Shown piece by piece: positions 7,735-17,200 of a stretch of DNA of 64,000 nt; the first letter of the stretch is position 1, and each line of letters starts with the position of its first letter. The DNA is from Planotetraspora phitsanulokensis. GTDB lineage: Bacteria > Actinomycetota > Actinomycetes > Streptosporangiales > Streptosporangiaceae. The notes under the pieces were generated by a model. The model saw only the letters and a list, made by a program, of their open reading frames with translations, was not told the origin of the DNA and made no database searches. Made by a program: the position numbers and the translations under genes. The stretch spans positions 310,001 through 374,000 of the forward strand of contig NZ_BOOP01000004.1 in NCBI RefSeq assembly GCF_016863295.1, read 5' to 3'.

Positions 7735-9018
7735 TCAGCCGTTGAGAAGCTGGTTGCACTTGGCGACGGCGTCGTCGAGCGCCTTCTGCGACGGCTCCTC
7801 ACCGTTGATCGCGAGGGCGAACTGCTGGTCGACGAAGTCGGCCATCGCCTGGGTGACCTGGACGGGCTGCAGGATCTTCGCAGTGGAGAGCGAGTTGAAC
7901 GCGATCACCTTGGCGTCGCCGGAGTTCGTGCCGTCGCTCTTGCTGAAGAACGGGTCGTTCGCCGAGGCCTTGGTGCTCGGGAAGATGTTGACGAGGTGCG
8001 CGAAGGCGGCCTGGTTCTCCGCGCTGGTGACCCACCGAGCGAGCGCGATCGCGGCCGGGAGGTTCTTGGTCGACTTGGAGATCGACAGCCCCTGGACGTA
8101 GAGCGGCGGGGTGCCGAACGCCTGCGACGGCACGACCTTGGGCGCGAGCGTCGGGTTGCCCTCGGCGGCGAGGCTGGTGATGTAGTTGCCGCCCGCGGTG
8201 GTCCACGCCACCGTCTGGGAGTTGAACAGCTGCGTGTTGCCGGCGTACTTGGTGGTCAGCACGTCACGCGGCATCAACTTGTCCTTGAAGGCGTCGCGGT
8301 ACTTGTCGAGGATCGCGGCGGCCTCGGGGGTGTTGAAGGTGAAACTCTTGCCGTCCGCCGACATGACCGGGACACCGGCGTTGGTGAGGTCGATGAGGGT
8401 CGGCTTGCGGCTCATGAGGTAGACCTTGCCGCCGGACTTGTCCTTCACCGTCTTCGCCGCGGTGATGAGCTCGTCGAGAGTGGTCGGCGGCGTCTTCGCG
8501 TCGAGCCCGTACTTCGAGAGCAGCTCGGAGTTCCAGTAGTTGACGTCGGTGTTGAGGTACCACGGGTAGCCGTAGACGCCCTCGTACCCGGCGTACTTGT
8601 ACCCGTCGACGCCTCCGGGGACGTACTCCTCGTTCACCTTCGGGTCGGCCTTGGCCACGTCGAGCAGCAGGCCCTGCTTGACCAGCGGCAGCGCGAAGTC
8701 CGGCGGCAGGTTCGTCACGTCGGGCAGGCTGCCGCCCGAGGCCTGGCTCAGCACCTTCTCGGCGTAGCCGTCGCCGGGCTGGTCGAGCCACTCGACCTGG
8801 GTCCCGGGGTACTTCTTCTCGAACGAGTCGATGACGCCCTGCACGTAGTCGGTGAACTTGGGCTTGAGCGCCCAGGTCTGCAGGCTGACCTTGCCGGTCA
8901 CCGCGCCCGAGGCGTTCGCGGTCGGGGTGCTCGACGTGTCGGCCCCTCCAAGCCCGCACCCCGCGAGCGCCGCCAGCCCCGCCGCGGCGGCGACCAGCTT
9001 TATCCCATGAATTCGCAT
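7735..9018 (-). CDS. Extracellular sugar-binding lipoprotein of ABC importer (N-glycan locus)
   Basis: 427 residues, solute-binding family 1. A lipoprotein signal with lipobox LAALAGC is seen within the first 21 residues, so it is membrane-anchored on the outside. The mature part follows the usual pattern for oligosaccharide binders (DSFEKKYPGTQVEW, GVYGYPWYLNTDVNYWNSELL). The ATG at 9018 has the RBS GGAGAAG; an alternative upstream start is unlikely. It is the first gene of the importer operon, divergent from the LacI gene, with an operator-like sequence 80-90 bases upstream. The ligand is inferred to be mannose-rich N-glycan oligosaccharides from the neighbouring hydrolases. Confidence 0.88.
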   Translation of the reverse strand: MRIHGIKLVAAAAGLAALAGCGLGGADTSSTPTANASGAVTGKVSLQTWALKPKFTDYVQGVIDSFEKKYPGTQVEWLDQPGDGYAEKVLSQASGGSLPDVTNLPPDFALPLVKQGLLLDVAKADPKVNEEYVPGGVDGYKYAGYEGVYGYPWYLNTDVNYWNSELLSKYGLDAKTPPTTLDELITAAKTVKDKSGGKVYLMSRKPTLIDLTNAGVPVMSADGKSFTFNTPEAAAILDKYRDAFKDKLMPRDVLTTKYAGNTQLFNSQTVAWTTAGGNYITSLAAEGNPTLAPKVVPSQAFGTPPLYVQGLSISKSTKNLPAAIALARWVTSAENQAAFAHLVNIFPSTKASANDPFFSKSDGTNSGDAKVIAFNSLSTAKILQPVQVTQAMADFVDQQFALAINGEEPSQKALDDAVAKCNQLLNG

Positions 9019-9095
9019 CACTTCTCCTGCCATGCGCTGAGCGATCCGGAATTTGTGAGCCGACGCCCCGCGGCCCCGTCCGCTGCGGCCGACTA

Positions 9096-9135
9096 CTAAA
9101 CCGCTCTAGTGACTGGGGACTATCCCCCCACTAGA
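9096..9135. promoter_or_regulatory. LacI-type operator and inverted repeat upstream of the importer operon
   Basis: CTAAACCGCTCTAG (9096-9109) is a near-palindrome with a central CG, the LacI-family pattern. It matches the reverse complement of the site at 10322-10335 at 12 of 14 positions. Partly overlapping it, TCTAGTG (9105-9111) and CACTAGA (9129-9135) form a second inverted repeat. Both lie in the 277-bp gap between the binding protein and lacI genes; I see no other element there. Confidence 0.65.
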
Positions 9136-9295
9136 CTTCGGTGTCAAGAGATGACGCGAACCCGTGACGGACGGGGGAATCGGCGCGACGCGCTCCCGCG
9201 CGGAGCCCCGCAGCGGCGTTCACCTGGCGATAATGCACCTGTCGGGGGCTCCTGTTGCAACGTGCCGACCAGCACGAACGAAGAAAGGCACAGAC

Positions 9296-10321
9296 GTGGC
9301 GCGACCGACCATCGATGACATCGCCCGCCGCGTCGGGGTCTCCAAGGGTGCGGTGTCGTTCGCGCTCAACGGCCGCCCCGGCGTCAGCGAGGCCACCCGG
9401 GCCCGCATCCTGCAGGTCGCCGAGGAGATGAACTGGCGGCCGCACACCGCGGCCCGCGCCCTGGGCGGCGCCCGCGCGGGGGCGGTCGGGCTCGTCATCG
9501 CCCGCCCGGCCCGCACCCTCGGGGTCGAGCCGTTCTTCGCCCAGTTGCTGTCCGGCCTGCAGGCCGGGCTGTCGGCGCAGTCCGTCGCGCTGGAACTGCT
9601 CGTCGTCGAGGACACCGAGGCCGAGATCGAGGTGTACCGGCGCTGGGCCTCCGAGCATCGGGTCGACGGGTTCATCCTGGTCGACCTCAAGGTCAGGGAC
9701 ACGCGCGTGGAGGTGGTCGAGGGTCTCGGCGTGCCCGCGGTGGTGCTCGGCGGCCCCGGCCGCCACGGCTCGCTGTCCAGCGTGTGGGCCGACGACCGCG
9801 AGGCGATGTTGTCGATCGCCGACTACCTCGCCGCGCTGGGCCACCGGCGCATCGCCCACGTCGCCGGCCTTCCCACCTTCCAGCACACCCAGCGCCGCAT
9901 GCGCGCGCTGCGCGACTCCGCGCGGCGGCTCGGCCTGGCGGAGGTCTCCTCGCTGCCCACCGACTTCAGCGACGCCGAAGGCGCCGCGACCACCCGCATG
10001 CTGCTGTCCCGTCCCCGGCGGCCCACGGCGATCGTGTACGACAGCGACCTGATGGCCGTCGCCGGGCTGGGGGTCGCCGGCGAGATGGGGGTGGCGGTCC
10101 CCGGCGACCTGTCGATCATCGCCTTCGACGACTCGGTGCTCACGCGGATCGTGCATCCGGCGCTGACCGCGCTCACGCGTGACACGTTCGCGCTCGGCAC
10201 CGAGGTCGCCGAATCGCTGCTGGCCATCATCGCCGAACCGGGCCTGCGGAGGGACCGCAGGACCCCGACGCCGCGACTGGCGGTGCGGGAGAGCACGGCG
10301 CCCCCGGCCTTGGCAGGATAG
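9296..10321 (+). CDS. LacI family transcriptional regulator (N-glycan locus)
   Basis: 341 residues from a GTG with an upstream GAAAGG. The N-terminal HTH and hinge are canonical (PTIDDIARRVGVSKGAVSFAL, NWRPHTAARALGG), followed by a periplasmic-binding-protein-like sensor domain. The open frame extends upstream to 9164, but only the GTG start gives the correct LacI N-terminus. It sits between the importer and the glycosidase genes, with matching operators on both sides, so it most likely represses both until a mannose-containing glycan is present. Confidence 0.9.
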   Translation: MARPTIDDIARRVGVSKGAVSFALNGRPGVSEATRARILQVAEEMNWRPHTAARALGGARAGAVGLVIARPARTLGVEPFFAQLLSGLQAGLSAQSVALELLVVEDTEAEIEVYRRWASEHRVDGFILVDLKVRDTRVEVVEGLGVPAVVLGGPGRHGSLSSVWADDREAMLSIADYLAALGHRRIAHVAGLPTFQHTQRRMRALRDSARRLGLAEVSSLPTDFSDAEGAATTRMLLSRPRRPTAIVYDSDLMAVAGLGVAGEMGVAVPGDLSIIAFDDSVLTRIVHPALTALTRDTFALGTEVAESLLAIIAEPGLRRDRRTPTPRLAVRESTAPPALAG

Positions 10322-10335
10322 CTAAAACGGTTTAG
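10322..10335. promoter_or_regulatory. LacI-type operator upstream of the glycosidase operon
   Basis: CTAAAACGGTTTAG begins directly after the lacI stop codon and lies 60 bases before the GH5 start. The arms CTAAA/TTTAG are perfect around a central CG. It shares 12 of 14 positions with the site before the importer operon. Confidence 0.7.
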
Positions 10336-10395
10336 GCTGCGGGCGGTCGAAGCGCCTGGCGATCCCTGCCCGGCGCCACCGCAGCCGGAGGACGA

Positions 10396-11634
10396 GTGAC
10401 ACCGCAACCACCAGGCCCATCCACTCTGCGTTTCGGGGCGAACTACGTGCCCTCGTCGGGCTGGTTCTACAGCTGGCTCGACTTCTCGGCCGACGCCGCC
10501 CGGCGCGACTTCGCCGACCTGGCGGGAATCGGGCTCGACCACGTCCGCGTCTTCCCGATCTGGCCGTGGATCCAGCCCAACCGGACGCTGATCCGGCAGC
10601 GTGGCATCGACGACCTGCTGGCCCTGATCGACGTGGCCGCCGAGTTCGACCTGGACGTCTCGGTCGACCTGCTCCAGGGCCACCTGTCCAGCTTCGACTT
10701 CCTGCCGTCGTGGGTGCTCACCTGGCACCAGCGGAGCCTGTTCACCGACGCGGCCGTGCGCGACGGCATCGCGGAGTACGTCGACCGGCTCACCCGGGCC
10801 GTCGCGACCCGCGGCAACGTCTTCGCCGTGACGCTGGGCAACGAGGTCAACAACCTGTGGCCCTCGAACCCCACCACTCTTGAGGCGTCCTCGCAGTGGG
10901 CCGCCGAACTGGTCGACGTCGCCCGCACCGCGGCCCCCCACCTGCTCAGCCTGTACTCGCTGTACGACGGCACGTGGTACGACCCCGGGCACCCGTTCGC
11001 CCCGGCCGACAACGTCGACCTCGGCGACCTGACGACGGTGCACTCCTGGGTGTTCAACGGCGTCTCCGCGATCGACGGCCCGCTCGGCCCCGCGACCGTC
11101 TCCCACGCGGACTACCTCGTGGAGCTGGCGGCGGCGACCGCCCCGGACCCGGCGCGGCCGGTCTGGCTGCAGGAGGTGGGGGCGCCGCGCCCGGACATCG
11201 GCGAGCACGACGCGCCGGCCTTCGTCCGGGAGATGCTCGACGCGGTCACCCGCAACCCCGCCCTGTGGGGCGTCACCTGGTGGTGCTCGCACGACCTCGA
11301 CCGGAGCCTCGCCGACTTCCCCGACCGCGAGTACGACCTGGGCCTGTTCACCGTCGACCACGAGATCAAGCCCGCCACCCGGGAACTCGCCGCGCTCGTC
11401 CGCGAGCGGCGCGCCGACCGCGCGGCCCCCGCGTCGCGGCCCGCACTGGTGTGCGACGTCGACCTGCGCGCCCAGCCCGAGCGGCGGGGAGAGGTCGCCC
11501 CGGGCAGTGCCTTCCACAGCGAGTGGGTCCGGCTGCGCAAGGCCGGTCCGCTCGCGATCGTCGGCTCCGCGCGTGCGGCCGACTCCGAGTACCTCACCGC
11601 TCGCGGGATCGACACCGTCCTCACCCCGGCGTGA
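10396..11634 (+). CDS. GH5 family glycoside hydrolase, GH5_18-like beta-mannosidase
   Basis: 412 residues, no signal peptide, GTG start with RBS CCGGAGGA. The barrel starts LRFGANYVPSSGWFYSWLDF and carries the acid/base in VTLGNEVNN (Glu about 152) and the nucleophile in VWLQEVGAP (Glu about 259), the two beta-strand 4 and 7 glutamates of clan GH-A. The N-terminal pattern and the linkage to GH85 and GH38 resemble the GH5_18 enzymes that cut Man-beta-1,4-GlcNAc, the core left after N-glycan trimming. The last 60 residues form an extra small domain. Subfamily is from memory of motifs and context, so it needs a tree; another GH5 specificity is possible. Confidence 0.75.
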   Translation: MTPQPPGPSTLRFGANYVPSSGWFYSWLDFSADAARRDFADLAGIGLDHVRVFPIWPWIQPNRTLIRQRGIDDLLALIDVAAEFDLDVSVDLLQGHLSSFDFLPSWVLTWHQRSLFTDAAVRDGIAEYVDRLTRAVATRGNVFAVTLGNEVNNLWPSNPTTLEASSQWAAELVDVARTAAPHLLSLYSLYDGTWYDPGHPFAPADNVDLGDLTTVHSWVFNGVSAIDGPLGPATVSHADYLVELAAATAPDPARPVWLQEVGAPRPDIGEHDAPAFVREMLDAVTRNPALWGVTWWCSHDLDRSLADFPDREYDLGLFTVDHEIKPATRELAALVRERRADRAAPASRPALVCDVDLRAQPERRGEVAPGSAFHSEWVRLRKAGPLAIVGSARAADSEYLTARGIDTVLTPA

Positions 11635-11727
11635 TCCACGACCAGCGGTAAGGCCCTGGCTCCGCCGTGACCCGGCCGGACCAGGGCGGCAACGCCCCGT
11701 CCCCGCCATAGGGAAGGAACCCCCCAC

Positions 11728-14172
11728 ATGCGACGACGTCTGTTGGCCGTGCTCTGCGCGGCCCTGACGACAACCGCGCTCGGCACCGCGCTCGGTGCCG
11801 GGCCCGCCGATGCCCGCTCCACGTCTCACCACGGGCCCGCGGCGCCCGGCGGCAGCGGCGCCCAGCCGTACGCCTCGTACTGGTACCCGAACACGATCCT
11901 CGACTGGAACCCGGCCGCGGATCCCGACGCGAAGTTCAACCGGTCACAGGTGCCCCTCCGGCCGCGGACCACCGACCCGGCGCTGAAGGCCAACGCCAAC
12001 GCCCGCGCCGGAGAGGGCCGCGTGGCGTCGCTGGTCTCCTTCGCGCCCACCTCGAACAACCCCTCCCAGGGGTCGCTCGACGCCAACTACTACGCGTTCG
12101 GCTACTGGCAGTACGTCGACACACTGGTCTTCTGGGGCGGGTCGGCGAGTGAGGGCCTGATCCTCGCGCCGAACGCCACGGTCATCGACGCCGCGCACCG
12201 CAACGGCGTCAAGGTCTACGGCACGGTCTTCTTCCCGCCCGGCGTGTACGGCGGGCAGCTGCAGTGGGTCAAGGACTTCACGCAGAAGTCGGGCTCGAAC
12301 TTCCCCGTCGCCGACAAGCTCGTCGAGGTCGCGAAGTACTACGGGTTCGACGGCTGGTTCATCAACCAGGAGACCGAGGGCGGGGACACCGCGCTGGCGA
12401 CGTCGATGCGCGACCTGGTCAAGTACGCCAAGGGCAAGAGCCGGTCGGTCGACTTCATGTGGTACGACGCGATGACCGAGAACGGCCAGGTCAACTGGCA
12501 GAACGCGCTCACCCCCGCCAACGACGCGTTCCTGTCCGACCCGGCCAAGGTGTCGGACTCGATGTTCCTCAACTTCTGGTGGTCGGCGTCCGGTCTGTCC
12601 TCCTCGCGGGACGCCGCCCGGGCGCTCGGCCGCAGCGAGTACGACCTGTACTCCGGCATCGACACCGAGGCGAACGGATACAACACCTTCGTCTCGTGGG
12701 ACGCGCTGTTCCCGCCGGGACAGCCGCACGTCACCTCGCTCGGCCTCTACCGGCCGGAGTGGACGTGGAAGTCGTCCACCAGCCGCTCCGACTTCTACAA
12801 GAGGGACTCGCGCTACTGGGTGGGCGCCAACGCCGACCCCTCGAACACCGCCACCACCTCGTCGTGGAAGGGCCTGGCCACCTACGCCGCCGAGTCGACG
12901 CCGATCACGGCCAAGCCGTTCGTCACCGGCTTCAACACCGGCCAGGGCGACTTCTACAACGTCGGCGGCGTGCGCGTGCGCACCGGCGGCTGGAACAACC
13001 TCTCCCTGCAGGACGTGCTGCCGACCTACCGCTGGCTGGTGACGTCCGACGGCTCCAGGCTCACCCCGTCGCTCGACTTCGGCGACGCCTACGAGGGCGG
13101 CTCGTCGCTTCGGCTGACCGGCAAACTGGACACCGCCAACACGGTCCGGCTCTACGAGACCAAGCTGCCGCTGGCCCGCCGTACCAAGCTGTCGGTCGTG
13201 GTGAAGACCCCCGCCGCGGGAGAGACACACCTGAAGGCGGCGGTCGCCTTCGCCGACGCGCCGACGACGTTCACGACGCTCGACCTCGGCCCGACGAGCG
13301 GCGCCGGGTGGGAGCGCAAGACGCTCGACCTGTCGAAGTTCGCCGGCCGGACGATCGCGCAGATCGGACTGCAGGCCTCCGCGCCCACGACCGTCGACTC
13401 CTACGACGTGCGGGTCGGCCAGATCGCGGTGTACGACGGCCCGGTGGAGCGCCCGGCCCCGCCGACGAAGGCGACCGTGCTCGGCACGGCGGACGTGACG
13501 GCGACCCGCAAGTCGCTGCGTCTGTCCTGGAAGCCGTCCGCCCACGGGTCGATTCACCACTACGACGTGTACCGGCGCAACGCCGACGGCACCCGGACCT
13601 ACCTCGGGGCAACCCCCAATACCGTCTACTTCGTGCCGCGGCTCGACCGGGCGGGCGCGGAGACGTCCACGACCATCGAGGTCGAGGCGGTCTCCACGGA
13701 GTACGGCCGGTCCCACGCCGCCAGGACGACGGTGGCGTGGACCGGGACGCCGCCGACCGAGACGAACCTGGCGCTGGACCAGCCGGCGACCGCGTCGAGC
13801 ATGTGCAACGCCGGTGAGGGCCCGGAGAAGGCCGTCAACGGCAACGTGGCCGACAAGTGGTGCGCGCTGACCGCCGACAAGTGGCTGGAGGTCGACCTCG
13901 GATCGGTGCGTTCGCTCAACCGGTTCGTGGTGAAGCACGCCGAGGCGGGAGGCGAGGGGGCGTCGTCGAACACGAGCGACTACACCATCCAGGTCCGCTC
14001 CTCGGCCACCGACCCGTGGACCACCGCTGTGACGGTCACCGGCAACACGTCGGCGATCACCACCTCTCCTGTGTCTGTCAGCGCGCGGTACGTTCGCCTG
14101 AACGTCACGAAGCCCACACAAGGCAGTGACCCCGCGGCCCGCATCAACGAGTTCGAGGCCTGGGGAGCCTGA
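11728..14172 (+). CDS. Secreted GH85 endo-beta-N-acetylglucosaminidase with CBM32-like domain
   Basis: 814 residues. A Sec signal peptide occupies residues 1-29 (RRRLLAVLCAALTTTALG). The GH85 barrel spans about 45-400, with YGFDGWFINQETEG near residue 210: the Asn and Glu of the NQE triplet are the catalytic pair that activates and protonates the GlcNAc acetamido mechanism. WYDAMTENGQVNWQNAL follows. Then come a galactose-binding-like beta-sandwich (about 430-570), an Fn3-like module (about 590-685), and an F5/8 type C (CBM32-like) module (about 690-814). The enzyme releases N-glycans from glycoproteins outside the cell, feeding the importer of this locus. Confidence 0.9.
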   Translation: MRRRLLAVLCAALTTTALGTALGAGPADARSTSHHGPAAPGGSGAQPYASYWYPNTILDWNPAADPDAKFNRSQVPLRPRTTDPALKANANARAGEGRVASLVSFAPTSNNPSQGSLDANYYAFGYWQYVDTLVFWGGSASEGLILAPNATVIDAAHRNGVKVYGTVFFPPGVYGGQLQWVKDFTQKSGSNFPVADKLVEVAKYYGFDGWFINQETEGGDTALATSMRDLVKYAKGKSRSVDFMWYDAMTENGQVNWQNALTPANDAFLSDPAKVSDSMFLNFWWSASGLSSSRDAARALGRSEYDLYSGIDTEANGYNTFVSWDALFPPGQPHVTSLGLYRPEWTWKSSTSRSDFYKRDSRYWVGANADPSNTATTSSWKGLATYAAESTPITAKPFVTGFNTGQGDFYNVGGVRVRTGGWNNLSLQDVLPTYRWLVTSDGSRLTPSLDFGDAYEGGSSLRLTGKLDTANTVRLYETKLPLARRTKLSVVVKTPAAGETHLKAAVAFADAPTTFTTLDLGPTSGAGWERKTLDLSKFAGRTIAQIGLQASAPTTVDSYDVRVGQIAVYDGPVERPAPPTKATVLGTADVTATRKSLRLSWKPSAHGSIHHYDVYRRNADGTRTYLGATPNTVYFVPRLDRAGAETSTTIEVEAVSTEYGRSHAARTTVAWTGTPPTETNLALDQPATASSMCNAGEGPEKAVNGNVADKWCALTADKWLEVDLGSVRSLNRFVVKHAEAGGEGASSNTSDYTIQVRSSATDPWTTAVTVTGNTSAITTSPVSVSARYVRLNVTKPTQGSDPAARINEFEAWGA

Positions 14173-14240
14173 CCCCCGCAGCACCCGCCGGCCGTCCCCG
14201 CTGGGGGCGGCCGGCTCACCGATAGAAAGGACCTACGCAC

Positions 14241-17200
14241 GTGCCGGTCACCATCACCGCCGTGGAATCCACCGACCTGTTCGTGGGCACGGAGGACGCG
14301 CCACGACAGGTGCTCCGTGTGACGATCGAGGGACCGCCGGTCCTCGTCACCGTCGCGGGGCCGGGGGTCTCGGGCGAGGCCACCGGCACGGGACCGGTCG
14401 AGGTCCCCCTCGAGATCGCCGGCGCGGCGGCCGGGGCCGAGCTGCCCGTGACCGTGACGGCCGGGGAGGCGAGCGCCGAGGCCGTCGTCACCGTGGCCGA
14501 GCCCGGCTGGACGATGTTCCTGGTCTCGCACTTCCACTACGACCCGGTCTGGTGGAACACCCAGGCGGCCTACACCTCGCCGTGGGAGCTGCTGTCCGGC
14601 GACGCGACCACGCGCCCGCTGTGGGAGCGCAACGGCTTCGCGCTCGTCGACGCGCACCTCGACCTGGCGCTGCGCGACCCGGTCTACAAGTTCGTGCTGG
14701 CGGAGATCGACTACCTGAAGCCGTACTTCGACCTGCACCCCGAGCGCCGGGCCGACCTGCGCCTGCTGATGGAGCGCGGCCAGGTCGAGCTGGTCGGCGG
14801 CACGTACAACGAGCCGAACACCAACCTCACCGGCGCGGAGACGACCATCCGCAACATCGTCTACGGCGTCGGCTACCAGCGGGACATCCTCGGCGGCGAC
14901 CCGCAGACCGCCTGGCAGCTCGACGTCTTCGGCCACGACCCGCAGTTCCCCGGTTATCTGGACGCCGCGGGGCTGACGGGCTCGGCGTGGGCGCGCGGGC
15001 CGTTCCACCAGTGGGGGCCGATCCAGAAGAACTTCCGCGAGTCGAAGAACGACGCGCGGGTCATGCAGTTCCCGAGCGAGTTCGAGTGGATCTCTCCGTC
15101 CGGCCGCGGGGTGCTCACCCACTTCATGCCGCACCACTACTCCGCCGGCTGGTGGATGGACTCCTCCCCCGACCTGGAGTCGGCGGAGCAGGCCGTCTAC
15201 GAGCTGTACGCCAAGATCAAGCCGGTCGGGGCCACGAAGAACCTGCTGCTGCCGGTGGGCACCGACTACACGCCGCCGAACAAGTGGGTCACCGAGATCC
15301 ACCGTTCGTGGGCCGCCAAGTACGTGTGGCCGAGGTTCGTCTGCGGCACACCGCGCGACTTCCTCGACGCCGTCCGGGCCGAGCTGGAGGCGACCGGCCG
15401 CAGGCCGAGCCCGCAGACCCGGGACATGAACCCGATCTATACCGGCAAGGACGTGTCGTACATCGACACGAAGCAGGCCCAGCGGGCGGGCGAGGTCGCC
15501 GCCGTCGACGCCGAGAAGCTCGCCACCCTCGCGGCGCTGGAGGGGCTCGGGGCCTACCCCGGCGCGGCGCTCGACAAGGTGTGGCGCCAGCTCGCCTACG
15601 GCGCCCACCACGACGCGATCACCGGCTCGGAGTCCGACCAGGTCTACATCGACCTGTTGTCCGGCTGGCGGGAGGCGCACGACCTCGCCGCGACCGTGCG
15701 GGACACCGCCCTCGACGCCCTCGCGGGCCGGATCGACACGACCGGCGACGGCGTCCCCCTCGTCGTCGCGAACACGCTGTCGTTCGATCGCTCGGCCCTG
15801 GTCACCGTACGGCTCCCGCAGGACGTCGACGGCGGGCGCGTCGTCGACGACACGGGCGCCGAGGTGGCGTGCGTGATCGACCGGGGCACCCTGCGGTTCT
15901 TCGCGGACGCCGTGCCGGCCATGGGCTGGCGCACGTGGCGGCTCCTGCCGGGAGCCTCCTCGGCCGAGCCCGCGTGGACCCCGGTCGACGGCGAGGCCAT
16001 CGAGAACGCGCGCTACCGCGTGAGCGCCGACTCGGCCAGGGGCGGCGGCCTGAACAGCGTCTACGACAAGGCGTCCGGCCGCGAGCTGGTCCGCGACGGC
16101 CACGTCGCCAACGAGCTGCGGGTGTACGAGGAGTACTCGGCGCACCCCGACTTCGGCGAGGGCCCGTGGCACCTGGTGCCGCGCGGGCCGGTCGTCGGCT
16201 CCGCCGGCTCCCCCGCGACCGTCCGGGCCGAGACGAGCCCGCTGGGCTCGCGCCTCGTCGTCACCGGCACCGTCGACGGCCTGAACTACCGGCAGACCGT
16301 CACGTTGTGGCACGGCGTCGACCGGGTCGACTGCGCCACCCGCGTCGTCGACCACGCCGGCGCCGACCGGCTGCTGCGGGTGCGGTTCCCGGTCGACCTG
16401 CCGGGCGCGCTGCCCGTGAGCGAGGTGGCCGACGCCGTCGTCGGACGGGGCTTCGCCCTGCCGGACGTGGACGTCGCCGACGCGCCGTGGACGCTCGACA
16501 ACCCGGCGAACACCTGGTTCGGGCTCAGCTCGACCGCCCGCGTCTCGCTGACCGACCCCGACGGCACGTCGCTGGGTGAGCGCGCGCTCGGCGTCGCCGA
16601 GGTCGTCGTGCCGTCGCTCGCCGACGCCCCCGCCGCGCGGGACCTGGTGGTCGCCCTGGCCAAGGTCGGCGTGACCGCGACGACCGCGAGCGCCGAATGG
16701 GCCAGGTACGGCTGGCTCGACGTCGACTCCAACCTGCCGGACTTCCGCGTCCTGATCGGCGGGCCCGAGGCCAACGAGGCCACCCGCGACCTGCTCGAGC
16801 GCGCCGGCGCGGACTACGCCGCCACGCTGGCCGCGCACGGCCGCGTCTGGGTCCCCGCGGACAAGCCGCTGCACGAGATGTGGCAGCCCAACGCCGACCT
16901 GCGCGACCTGCGGGCGCTGCCCGCCCTCGTGGTCACCGATGTCGCGGCCCTGGCGGACGACCTCGCGGACGCCCGCGTCTCGGCGGTCTCCCCGCGGCCG
17001 ATCCCGTCGTCGGAGGTGCTCACCGATCACACGGTCGCCCTGCTGACGTTCGGGTTGCCCGGGTTCGCCGTCGACCCGACCGGCGCCCTGCACCTGTCGC
17101 TCATGCGCTCGTGCACCGGCTGGCCCTCGGGCGTGTGGATCGACCCGCCCAAGCGCACCGCCCCCGACGGCACGTCCTTCCAGTTGCAGCACTGGACGCA

